From Clostridia bacterium (GTDB lineage Bacteria; Bacillota; Clostridia; Christensenellales; Aristaeellaceae): 64,000 nt of DNA. Shown here in pieces: positions 1 to 8,242 of this stretch. The stretch is from positions 1-64,000 of the forward strand of contig JAGBDE010000001.1 of assembly GCA_017937655.1 (NCBI GenBank). Reading direction: 5' to 3'. Position 1 is the stretch's first letter. Every line of letters starts with the position of its first letter. The translations under genes were made by a program, and so were the position numbers. The notes under the pieces were generated by a model. That model searched no databases. It was not told the DNA's origin and saw nothing but the letters and a program-made list of their open reading frames with translations.

Positions 1-1853
1 AGGGAGAGCAGCCAGTCGCTGCCACGGCCCTGGTATTCCGTCATTTTCTTGCGCAGGCGGGAGGGCATGTAGTCCTTTTTGGCTGGCTGGGTCAGGGTAA
101 GAATAGCGTTCTCGCTTTCGGCGTCCGTGTCCGGTTCCACGCCCGCCAGCCGGAACATGCTGACCATGTAGGCCGCACGGTACGCGCTGAAATGCAGCTC
201 CCGGTCGTCGCCCTCGGTGGGGGTCAGGCTGTCAAAACGGGCTGCTTCCAGCATTTCCTGCATGATGGGGGAGAAGGCCATCATATCGCGGACGTCCAGG
301 AACTCGCCGGTTTTCAGGCGCACGTACTGCTGCCGCTGGGCGATGGCGGTGAGAATGGGGCTCAGGTCTTCCACGGGCTGACCGTCCTCCAGGAGGGCGA
401 ACACCAAACGTCCGCCACGCATGCGGAAGGAGGTCTTGGCGGCAAACCGGCGGGGCTTGACCCGTTCAAATGCCTTGGATGCGAAGATCTCACAATGCTT
501 GGCCAGTTCGGTTACGCCCTGGGTGCAGAAGTAGAGGATCTCCCGGGAACGGCGCAAGATAATGCTTCCGCTGTGCACCACAAAGCCAAAGGAGGAAAAC
601 TGTTCCAGCAGCGCGCTTTCGGCCCGGCCATCCCGGAGCAGCATGCGGCCTTCTTCCAGGTCTGCGGTTTGTGACGGATCGGGCTTGTCTTTTCCCAAAA
701 AGGGTTGGATGACGATGTCTCCATAATGGAACTCCACCCGGGCCACCACGTTGGTCTTTTCCAGATCCAAGTAGACCACCGGCTTCAGGGGATGGTTCAC
801 CAGGCGGGCGTTCAGCTCCGGCGAGGGCACCACCGTGCCCACGGCAGACAGGGCCGGCAGCAGGATGGAAAGGGTGTCCTCCGCGTCCTTGGCGGGATAG
901 CGGAAACTGCTGCCCTCGCTGAGCAGAAGCCGGCAGACCCTTGCCTGGGAGGAATGCAAACGCGTCACCGTTTTATCGGAAAGCACATACCGTCCGTCCG
1001 GGGTGATGAGCCGCAGCTTTTCCGTGCCCTCGGCAGAAACGATCAGTTCCGTGGGCGTCAGGGCCAGAGTGAAGCAAAGGGGCAGTTCCTTTTTCTTGAT
1101 GCCGTGATGGGGCTGCTTGTCATTCTGGAAAAGCAGCACAAAGGGATAGTTCTCCAGGGAACGCATCACGCTCTGCAAAAACGGGCCGGACAGGATCAGG
1201 AAACGGCCGTCGGCCTGGAGGGAGGCAAGGTCAGAGGCGGGGAGTTCCTGCTGGGGCTGCGGGGGATCGTCATGGGAGGCAGGGGGCTTCAGGGGGACAT
1301 AGCTGAGCAAAGCGGAAAGGAAGTGCTCGTCCTCCCGGGAAAACCGCATGATCTCGGGCTGATAGGTGGTCTTGGGGGACAGGGACAGATGGGCACCGGT
1401 GGTGAAGCAGTAAAGAAGCTCCGGAATGCTCCGTACCGCGTACAGCCGCTCCTGACCTGCGGAAAGGCCCAGGCCGATCCGTCCGTCGTCATACAGGCGC
1501 AGCTGGGCCATCAGCCGGATGCTTTCGCCACCGGGCATGGCCCGGGTCAGGGCGCTGAGCATCTGCTGGCCCAGCAGTTCCTGGCAGTCCTTCTGAAAGC
1601 GGGCAAGAGAGCCGTCGCCGGTGGCGGCCAGATAAGCGGCGGCCACGTGTTCGCAAATCTGCTGGGTTTTGCCGCAGGTGCATTCCGCCATGCCGCTGTG
1701 AAGAAAAACCACCGTCTCAACAGGAACGGTTCCCACGTCAAAGCAGAGGCCACGCTCTGTGCGAAGCCCCTGGGAAACGGATCCCCGGCGGTAGAGCTTT
1801 TCTCCCGCAAGGTATTCCGGGCTGTCCATGGAAATGGTTTGATAAGAGATCAT
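1..1853 (-). CDS. SWIM zinc-finger SNF2-family helicase (N-terminal part, runs off left edge)
   Basis: The reading frame opens at an ATG at 1853, after GGGAGG, and stays open to base 1. It therefore encodes about 617 residues and continues outside the window. A SWIM zinc finger, C-T-C-G-x5-C-E-H, lies at residues 58-69. This motif is typical of the N-terminus of bacterial SNF2 helicases. The last visible residues include LRKKMTEYQGRGSDWLLSL, which matches the LxxYQxxGxxWLxxL entry of the SNF2 ATPase domain. The ATPase motifs themselves would lie beyond the edge. Proteins of this family are ATP-driven DNA translocases thought to remodel protein-DNA complexes; the specific role here is unknown. 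Two long plus-strand ORFs opposite it (192-674 and 705-1883) have no recognisable content and are treated as shadows. Confidence 0.8.
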   Translation of the reverse strand, partial: MISYQTISMDSPEYLAGEKLYRRGSVSQGLRTERGLCFDVGTVPVETVVFLHSGMAECTCGKTQQICEHVAAAYLAATGDGSLARFQKDCQELLGQQMLSALTRAMPGGESIRLMAQLRLYDDGRIGLGLSAGQERLYAVRSIPELLYCFTTGAHLSLSPKTTYQPEIMRFSREDEHFLSALLSYVPLKPPASHDDPPQPQQELPASDLASLQADGRFLILSGPFLQSVMRSLENYPFVLLFQNDKQPHHGIKKKELPLCFTLALTPTELIVSAEGTEKLRLITPDGRYVLSDKTVTRLHSSQARVCRLLLSEGSSFRYPAKDAEDTLSILLPALSAVGTVVPSPELNARLVNHPLKPVVYLDLEKTNVVARVEFHYGDIVIQPFLGKDKPDPSQTADLEEGRMLLRDGRAESALLEQFSSFGFVVHSGSIILRRSREILYFCTQGVTELAKHCEIFASKAFERVKPRRFAAKTSFRMRGGRLVFALLEDGQPVEDLSPILTAIAQRQQYVRLKTGEFLDVRDMMAFSPIMQEMLEAARFDSLTPTEGDDRELHFSAYRAAYMVSMFRLAGVEPDTDAESENAILTLTQPAKKDYMPSRLRKKMTEYQGRGSDWLLS

Positions 1854-2273
1854 GCTGCGCCTCCCATCTTTAGGGTAACTTAATAATTTCTGGATTTTGC
1901 TGGCTTCTTCCTGCCGGAAACCCAAAGAAAAAATGAAAAAAAAGGAAGAATATCCGGGCCGTGATGGGGGATAGTAAGGAGTGAAGCCACAGTCAGGCAA
2001 ACGGTCCAGGGAGGATGCAAAGCGGTTTCTTTGTTTGAAAGGAACCAGGCGCATTGCGGGGCGCAGTGCGTTGATGATGTGAGATGTGTGAAGCAGGAAG
2101 CGGAAAACAGCGTCCATCCCCATAGCACAGGTGCTGCCGTGAAGCAATGCTTTCGATGGCTGAGGTTTCAAAAAAGAGGCTGAGAGATCGGCCTCTTTTC
2201 TTTGTGCAAAAATGAGGAAATACAAGGGCTGCAGGGTACAAATATTAAATTTGAAAAAAAGTAACAATTACTA
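1854..2273. other. Intergenic region without a convincing gene
   Basis: This gap of about 420 bases separates the leftward helicase gene from the rightward ABC operon. Short ORFs on the minus strand (1880-2128, 1993-2241) lack ribosome sites and recognisable content. The only structure noticed is the hairpin at 2172-2199. No tRNA or riboswitch could be recognised. Confidence 0.5.
2172..2205 (+). terminator. Hairpin with U-rich tail, terminator-like
   Basis: AAAAGAGGC (2172-2180) pairs with GCCTCTTTT (2191-2199) across a 10-base loop, and TTTTCTTT follows. It looks like an intrinsic terminator. No transcript upstream on the plus strand could be identified for it to end. Confidence 0.35.
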
Positions 2274-2302
2274 TTGATAACGCACGTTATTGGGATTATA
2301 AT
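2274..2302 (+). promoter_or_regulatory. Sigma-A-type promoter of the ABC exporter operon with a palindrome in the spacer
   Basis: TTGATA (2274-2279) and TATAAT (2297-2302) are separated by exactly 17 bases. The spacer and the end of the -35 box contain the palindrome ATAACG-CA-CGTTAT (2277-2290). A repressor bound there would block polymerase directly, so a locally acting regulator is plausible; none is encoded next to the operon. Confidence 0.75.
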
Positions 2303-2395
2303 GCATCTCGATATCTAAAAAACGACCCGTGCAAAAAAATGCCTGGCCGTCCGGAAACCCAAGTATTACAACAAATGATTTTGCAGGAGGACGTT

Positions 2396-4138
2396 ATGCA
2401 ACCTGTACCATGGCTATGGAGCTGCACATCAAAAAAATCCAAGATCCGAATCATTGTTGCCCTGCTGATTTCCACCATTACCAGCATCATGCTGCTGGTA
2501 AACCCTTTCCTGACCTCCCGCCTGATTGACGAAGTCATCATCGCCAAGAATCCGGAACCCCTGCTGGGCATTCTGGGCATCATGCTGGTGGTGAAGGTCT
2601 TCCGGGAGTGCACCCGCTACCTGATGATCATCCTGCTGGAAAAAGCCTCCCAGGAGAACCATCTGAACCTGAGAATCAAGCTGTTTGAGTGCCTGCAGTA
2701 TCAGGACACCCGCTTCTTTGACCGCAACCGCACCGGCGACCTGATGACCCGCCTTTCCGGCGACTTGGACTGGTGCCGTCATTTCGTGTCCTACATGGGC
2801 TACGCCATTGTGGACTGCGTGATGATGTTTGTGACCACGCTGATCTTTTTCTTCTTTACCAGCTGGAAGCTGACCCTGTGCCTGATTGTGGTCACGCCCC
2901 TGCTGCTCCTCATTACCAAGATCTACTCCGGCAAGGTGCGCCCCCTGTTCATGGCCATGCGCGAACGCCTGAGCGAAATGAACGCCGGCGCCCAGGAGAA
3001 CATCGCCGGCAACCGTGTGGTGAAGGCCTTCGCCCGGGAAGAATACGAGGAAGAACAGTTTGACAAGCGCAGCGGCGCGTTCCGTGACGCCCATCTGAAC
3101 ATCAACAAGATGTGGCTGTCCTTCTATCCCTTCATTGAAATCCTGGCCCATGCCATGTCCATTATTTCCGTGTTCATCGGCGGATATTTCATTATCAAGG
3201 GCGATATCACCCCCGGCCAGCTGACCATTTTCACCTCCCTGACCTGGGCGCTGGCCAACCCCATGCGTCAGCTGGGCAACCTGATCAACGACTTCCAGCG
3301 TTTCCAGACTTCCGCTAATAAGGTCATGGAGATCTACTTCCGCAAGCCTGCCATTATGGACCGTCCCGGCTGCAAGGATCACGAGGACATGGAAGGCCTG
3401 ATTGAGTTCCGCAACGTCAGCGCCAAGTTTGACCGCAACGAGGTTCTGACCGATATCAGCTTCACCGTGAGGCCCGGTCAGACCCTGGCCATTATGGGCC
3501 CCACCGGCTGCGGCAAGACCTCCATTATCAACCTGCTGACCCGCAGCTACGATCCCTCCAGCGGCGACATTTACGTGGACGACTGCAACATCAAGGACTG
3601 GAAGCTGCAGCAGCTGCGCCGCCATATGGGCATTGCCACCCAGGACGTGTTCCTGTTCTCCGATACGGTGGAAGGCAACATTGCCTTCGGTAATCAGGAC
3701 ATGACCTTTGACCAGGTGAAGCAGTATGCAAAGATTGCCGCGGCGGACGAATTCGTCACCGGCCTGAGCGAAGGCTATGACACCATCATCGGCGAGCGCG
3801 GTACCGGCCTTTCCGGCGGCCAGAAGCAGCGTATCGCCCTGGCCCGCGCTTTGGCCATGGAGCCCCGCATCCTGATCATGGACGATACCACCTCTGCCCT
3901 GGACAGCGAGACCGAGCACTACATCCAGGAAGAGCTGAAAAAGCTGCCCTTTACCTGTACCAAGATCATTATCGGCCAGCGCATCAGCGCCGTGAAGGAC
4001 GCCGACCAGATCCTGATTCTGGAAAACGGCAAGATCACTGAACGCGGAACCCATGCCCAGCTGCTGGAAAACCGCGGCTACTACTGGCAGACATACGCCC
4101 TGCAAAACGACCTGCCCATGGATGGAGGTGACGACTGA
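2396..4138 (+). CDS. ABC exporter half-transporter, degenerate-site subunit
   Basis: This is a membrane-fused ABC exporter half of about 580 residues. An N-terminal six-helix domain is followed by an ATPase domain with Walker A GPTGCGKTS (about residue 368) and signature LSGGQ. The Walker B region reads ILIMDD, so the catalytic Glu position is Asp (D497). The H-loop reads IIIGQR, with Gln (Q528) in place of His. Both changes mark the non-hydrolysing site of a heterodimeric exporter of the LmrCD/TM287-288 type. The frame opens upstream at 2339, but the ATG at 2396 has AGGAGG just before it and is preferred. The stop overlaps the ATG of the next gene in TGATG. The substrate is unknown; drugs, lipids or peptides are all possible. 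Confidence 0.85.
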   Translation: MQPVPWLWSCTSKKSKIRIIVALLISTITSIMLLVNPFLTSRLIDEVIIAKNPEPLLGILGIMLVVKVFRECTRYLMIILLEKASQENHLNLRIKLFECLQYQDTRFFDRNRTGDLMTRLSGDLDWCRHFVSYMGYAIVDCVMMFVTTLIFFFFTSWKLTLCLIVVTPLLLLITKIYSGKVRPLFMAMRERLSEMNAGAQENIAGNRVVKAFAREEYEEEQFDKRSGAFRDAHLNINKMWLSFYPFIEILAHAMSIISVFIGGYFIIKGDITPGQLTIFTSLTWALANPMRQLGNLINDFQRFQTSANKVMEIYFRKPAIMDRPGCKDHEDMEGLIEFRNVSAKFDRNEVLTDISFTVRPGQTLAIMGPTGCGKTSIINLLTRSYDPSSGDIYVDDCNIKDWKLQQLRRHMGIATQDVFLFSDTVEGNIAFGNQDMTFDQVKQYAKIAAADEFVTGLSEGYDTIIGERGTGLSGGQKQRIALARALAMEPRILIMDDTTSALDSETEHYIQEELKKLPFTCTKIIIGQRISAVKDADQILILENGKITERGTHAQLLENRGYYWQTYALQNDLPMDGGDD

Positions 4139-5934
4139 TGGCACGCAACAAATTTGACGTTGACGAGACTTTGGAATCCCCGTTTCAATTAAGCCATCTC
4201 AAACGCGCTTTCCACTACATCGGCCGTCACAAGTTCCAGATGATTGCCGCGCTGGTGCTGAGCATCCTGGCTTCTGTGGCCAGCCTGTACACCCCCAAGA
4301 TCACCTCCACCGTGCTGGACGAAGTGGTTCCCATGGGCGAAGCCGGCATCCCGCTGCTGCTTCGCTGGGCGCTGATCTTCCTGGTGATGGTCATTCTCAG
4401 CATCGTCTTTACCCAGATCCGCAGCCGCATCATGGCTTTTGTCAGCCAGCAGATCATCTTCGATATCCGCAAGGATCTGTTTGCCCACTTGCAGAAGCTG
4501 CCCTTCAGCTACTACGACAGCCGTCCTGCCGGCAAGATCCTGGTTCGCGTGATCAACTACGTGAACTCTGTGTCCGATATTCTGTCCAACGGCATTATCA
4601 ACCTCATTCTTGAGGTGATCAACGTCGTAGTCATCATTTTCTTCATGTTCAGCGTGAACGCCAAGCTGTCCTTGGTGGTGCTGGCCGGTCTGCCGGTGTT
4701 CATTGCCATCATCCTGTTCCTGAAACCCAGGCAGCGCAAGGCTTGGCAGCAGCAGAGCAACAAGAACTCCAACTACAACGCCTACCTGGCAGAAAGCATC
4801 GACGGCGTGCGGGTTTCCCAGCTGTTTGCCCGCCAGGAGGTGAACTGCTCCATCATGAAGCGGCTGGCGCTGGCCTGCCGCAAGGCGTGGATGCGTGCCA
4901 TCTACATCTCCAACTCCGTGTGGCTGTCTTCCCAGCTGCTGACCCAGATTGTGCTCAGCATGCTGTACATCACCGGCGTTCTGTGGATGGGCGGCGAGAT
5001 CGTCAGCTTTGGCGTGATTCTGGCCATGGGCGATTATGTGCACCGCTTCTGGCAGCCCATCACCAACCTGGCCAACATCTACAACTCCTTTGTGAACAAC
5101 ATCGCCTATCTGGAGCGCATCTTTGAGACCATGGACGAGCCCATCGATGTGGACGATGCGCCTGACGCCAAGGTTCTGCCCGCCATCGACGGCAAGGTGG
5201 ACTTCAACGACGTGCTCTTTGGCTACGAAGAAGGCCAGACCGTTCTGGAAGGCTTCAACCTGCACGTGAATTCCGGCGAGCGCATCGCTTTGGTTGGACC
5301 CACCGGCGCGGGTAAATCCACCGTCATCAACCTGCTGTGCCGGTTCTATAACCTCCGCGGCGGCGAGATTTTGCTCCATTGCGAGGACGGCTCCACCCAT
5401 GACCTGTCCAAGGTCACCCTCCACTCCCTGCGTACCCAGCTGGGCATCATGCTCCAGGATAGCTTCCTGTTTGCTGGCACCATCATGGACAACATCCGCT
5501 ACGGCCGCCTGGACGCCACGGATGACGAGGTCATCGCCGCATCCAAGGCTGTGTGCGCCCACGACTTCATTTCTCAGCTGCCCGACGGTTACCAGACCAA
5601 GGTCAACGAGCGCGGCGGCGGCCTGAGCCAGGGCCAGCGTCAGTTGATTGCCTTTGCCAGAACCATGCTCTCCGACCCCAAGATCCTGATCCTGGACGAG
5701 GCCACCTCTTCCATCGACACCCGCACCGAGCGCCTTTTGCAGCAGGGCATTGAGAACATCCTCAAGGGCCGCACCAGCTTCATCATTGCTCACCGGCTGT
5801 CCACTATCAAGAGCTGCGACCGCATCCTCTACATCAGCGACCGGGGCATTGCCGAAAGCGGCAGCCACGACGAGCTCATGGAAAAGAAGGGCCGCTATTA
5901 CGACCTGTATACTGCACAGATGCAGGCAATCTAA
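4138..5934 (+). CDS. ABC exporter half-transporter, catalytically canonical subunit
   Basis: This is the 598-residue partner of the preceding gene, translationally coupled to it through a one-base stop/start overlap. It has an N-terminal transmembrane domain, Walker A GPTGAGKST, a Walker B of ILILDE with the catalytic Glu present (E521), and an H-loop His (H552, IIAHR). Its signature is LSQGQ rather than LSGGQ. In a head-to-tail dimer this weakened signature would face the degenerate site of the partner. The LSGGQ of the partner would face the intact site here, so the two proteins complement each other as one functional and one degenerate ATP site. It probably works as an inner-membrane exporter; the cargo cannot be told from sequence. 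Confidence 0.88.
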   Translation: MARNKFDVDETLESPFQLSHLKRAFHYIGRHKFQMIAALVLSILASVASLYTPKITSTVLDEVVPMGEAGIPLLLRWALIFLVMVILSIVFTQIRSRIMAFVSQQIIFDIRKDLFAHLQKLPFSYYDSRPAGKILVRVINYVNSVSDILSNGIINLILEVINVVVIIFFMFSVNAKLSLVVLAGLPVFIAIILFLKPRQRKAWQQQSNKNSNYNAYLAESIDGVRVSQLFARQEVNCSIMKRLALACRKAWMRAIYISNSVWLSSQLLTQIVLSMLYITGVLWMGGEIVSFGVILAMGDYVHRFWQPITNLANIYNSFVNNIAYLERIFETMDEPIDVDDAPDAKVLPAIDGKVDFNDVLFGYEEGQTVLEGFNLHVNSGERIALVGPTGAGKSTVINLLCRFYNLRGGEILLHCEDGSTHDLSKVTLHSLRTQLGIMLQDSFLFAGTIMDNIRYGRLDATDDEVIAASKAVCAHDFISQLPDGYQTKVNERGGGLSQGQRQLIAFARTMLSDPKILILDEATSSIDTRTERLLQQGIENILKGRTSFIIAHRLSTIKSCDRILYISDRGIAESGSHDELMEKKGRYYDLYTAQMQAI

Positions 5935-5943
5935 CCCTTTCTG

Positions 5944-5971
5944 CCTCCGGCATACCGCCGGAGGTTTTTTT
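5944..5971 (+). terminator. Intrinsic terminator of the ABC operon
   Basis: CCTCCGGC (5944-5951) pairs perfectly with GCCGGAGG (5957-5964) over a 5-base loop and is followed by seven T. It ends the two-gene exporter operon. Confidence 0.92.
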
Positions 5972-6033
5972 GTCAGGTGGGGGAGCGGGGGAGGGGAAAA
6001 TGACGGAACCTTTGTTTTTTCATCGAAGATTGC

Positions 6034-6062
6034 TTGACTTTTGGCGTTATCCGTTGTAAAAT
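6034..6062 (+). promoter_or_regulatory. Promoter of the GH3/xylulokinase operon
   Basis: TTGACT (6034-6039) and TAAAAT (6057-6062) are 17 bases apart, 48 bases upstream of the GH3 start codon. No clear catabolite-response element or repressor palindrome was noticed next to it. Confidence 0.7.
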
Positions 6063-6109
6063 TTAAGCATCTTAAAAAACTATGTTTTATATATCTGGAG
6101 GGACTGCAT

Positions 6110-8209
6110 ATGGATCGCATCAAAGCCAGAGAAAACGCTGAAAAGCTGGTTGCCCAGATGACCGTGGAAGAAGCTGCAAGCCAGCTGAGCTACGGCTCTC
6201 CTGCTATTGAGCGTTTGGGAGTTCCCGCATACAATTGGTGGAATGAGGCCCTGCACGGCGTTGCCCGCGCCGGCACCGCTACCAGCTATCCCCAGGCCAT
6301 CGGTCTGGGCGCCACCTTTGACCCTGCCCTCATTGAGGAACTGGGCGACGTATCTGCCACCGAAGGCCGCGCCAAGTACAACTCCTGCTCCGCCCACGGC
6401 GACCGGGACATCTACAAGGGCCTGACCTTCTGGTCTCCCAACATCAACATTTTCCGTGACCCCCGCTGGGGCCGCGGCCATGAGACCTACGGCGAAGATC
6501 CCGTTCTGACTGCTCAGCTGGGCATGGCTTACGTGCGCGGCCTGCAGGGCGACGGCGAAGTGATGAAGTCCGCCGCCTGCGCCAAGCATTTCGCGGTGCA
6601 CTCCGGCCCCGAGGGCGAGCGTCACTACTTCAACGCGGAAGCCAATGCCAAGGACATGGCGGAAACCTACCTGCCTGCCTTTGAGGCGCTGGTCAAGGAC
6701 GCCAAGGTGGAGGCCGTCATGGGCGCTTACAACCGCACCAACGGCGAACCCTGCTGCGGCAGCAAGGCCCTGATGGTGGATCTGCTCCGCGGCGAGTGGG
6801 GCTTCGAAGGCCACTTCACTTCCGACTGCTGGGCCATCCGTGACTTCCACGAGCATCACAAGGTCACCGATACCCCCGAAGAATCCGCCGCGCTGGCCCT
6901 GAAGATGGGCTGCGACCTGAACTGCGGTAACACCTATGTGTACCTCATGAAGGCCTATGAGCAGGGCCTCATCGATGAGAAGGACATCCGCACCGCCGCC
7001 GTGAACCTGTTCACCACCCGCTATCTGCTTGGCATCATGGGCGAGGGCAGCGAGTTCGACAAGGTTCCCTTCACCGCCATCGAGTGCAAGGAACACATCG
7101 AAAAGGCCAACCAGGCCACCCGCGAGAGCTGCGTCCTGCTGAAGAACGACGGCATCCTGCCCCTGAACAAGGACAAGATCAACACCATCGCCGTCATCGG
7201 CCCCAACGCCAACAGCCGCCTGTCCCTGATCGGCAACTATCACGGCACTTCTTCCCGGTACATCACCGTGCTGGAAGGCGTGCAGGATGCCATGGGCGAC
7301 GATGTCCGCGTGCTGTATGCCCAGGGCAGCCACCTGTTCCGTGAGAAGGAAGAGCACCTGGCCGTGGCCGACGACCGTATTGCCGAAGCTGTCAGCGCTG
7401 CCGAAGCCTCTGACGTGGTTCTGATGGTTGTGGGTCTGGACGAGACCCTGGAAGGCGAAGAGGGCGACACCGGCAACGCCGCCGCTTCCGGCGACAAGAT
7501 CGACCTGCTGCTGCCCGCTCCTCAGCGCAGGCTGCTGGACGAAGTGCTGAAGGTTGGCAAGCCCACCGTCATCTGCCTGATGGCCGGCAGCTCCATCGAC
7601 CTGCAGGATGCAGCCGACAAGGCCAACGGCGTGCTGCTGTGCTGGTATCCCGGCGCACGGGGCGGCAAGGTGATTGCCGACATGCTCTTTGGCAAGGTTT
7701 CTCCCTCCGGCAAGCTGCCCGTGACCTTCTACCACAACAGCCAGCTGGACGAGATGCCCGCTTTCACCGATTACAACATGAAGGGCCGCACCTACCGCTA
7801 TCTGCAGAACGCGCCCCTGTATCCCTTCGGCTACGGCCTGACCTACGGCGACGTGGAAGTCAAGTCCGCCAAGGCTGAAAAGACCGGCGACGACGTTACC
7901 ATCGATGTGACCTTTGCCAACGGCGGCAAGGCCTGCACCGAGGAAGTTGTCCAGGTGTATGTGCAGAACGAAGGCAGCGACAACGCTCCCGCCAATCCCA
8001 GACTGTGCGCATTTGCCCGCGTCCAGTGCCCCGCTGGCCAGGAAGGTTCTGTCAGCCTCAAGGTTCCCGCCAAGTACATGCAGGTGGTCACCGATGAAGG
8101 CAAGTGGATCGAAGAAGGCAAGAAGGTCTTCTACGTTGGCTTTGGCCAGCCCGACGCCCGCACCCAGGAACTGACCGGCAAAAAGAGCCTGCGCATTGAA
8201 CTTGCATAA
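6110..8209 (+). CDS. Glycoside hydrolase family 3, probable cytoplasmic beta-xylosidase
   Basis: This protein of about 699 residues has the family 3 layout: TIM-barrel, alpha/beta sandwich, and a C-terminal fibronectin-like domain. The nucleophile motif TSDCWA places the catalytic Asp at D239. The N-terminal stretch YNWWNEALHGVARAG is characteristic of xylosidase-type members. The longer frame starts at 6041, but the ATG at 6110 follows GGAGGG and matches the family start. No signal peptide is present, so it would act in the cytoplasm on imported oligosaccharides. Xylulokinase lies 33 bases downstream, which favours xylo-oligosaccharides over cello-oligosaccharides as substrate. Beta-glucosidase activity cannot be excluded. 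Confidence 0.85.
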   Translation: MDRIKARENAEKLVAQMTVEEAASQLSYGSPAIERLGVPAYNWWNEALHGVARAGTATSYPQAIGLGATFDPALIEELGDVSATEGRAKYNSCSAHGDRDIYKGLTFWSPNINIFRDPRWGRGHETYGEDPVLTAQLGMAYVRGLQGDGEVMKSAACAKHFAVHSGPEGERHYFNAEANAKDMAETYLPAFEALVKDAKVEAVMGAYNRTNGEPCCGSKALMVDLLRGEWGFEGHFTSDCWAIRDFHEHHKVTDTPEESAALALKMGCDLNCGNTYVYLMKAYEQGLIDEKDIRTAAVNLFTTRYLLGIMGEGSEFDKVPFTAIECKEHIEKANQATRESCVLLKNDGILPLNKDKINTIAVIGPNANSRLSLIGNYHGTSSRYITVLEGVQDAMGDDVRVLYAQGSHLFREKEEHLAVADDRIAEAVSAAEASDVVLMVVGLDETLEGEEGDTGNAAASGDKIDLLLPAPQRRLLDEVLKVGKPTVICLMAGSSIDLQDAADKANGVLLCWYPGARGGKVIADMLFGKVSPSGKLPVTFYHNSQLDEMPAFTDYNMKGRTYRYLQNAPLYPFGYGLTYGDVEVKSAKAEKTGDDVTIDVTFANGGKACTEEVVQVYVQNEGSDNAPANPRLCAFARVQCPAGQEGSVSLKVPAKYMQVVTDEGKWIEEGKKVFYVGFGQPDARTQELTGKKSLRIELA

Positions 8210-8242
8210 TCAACGCCTGTAATATCAGGGAGGAGAAAGCAT

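Noticed and set aside
192-1883. Two plus-strand ORFs at the left edge
   Set aside because: They lie opposite the SWIM-SNF2 helicase frame, which carries recognisable motifs and a ribosome site.
2150-2210. GGCTGAGAGA near 2179 as part of a TPP riboswitch
   Set aside because: The other conserved TPP elements are absent and no thiamine gene follows; the bases form a simple hairpin.
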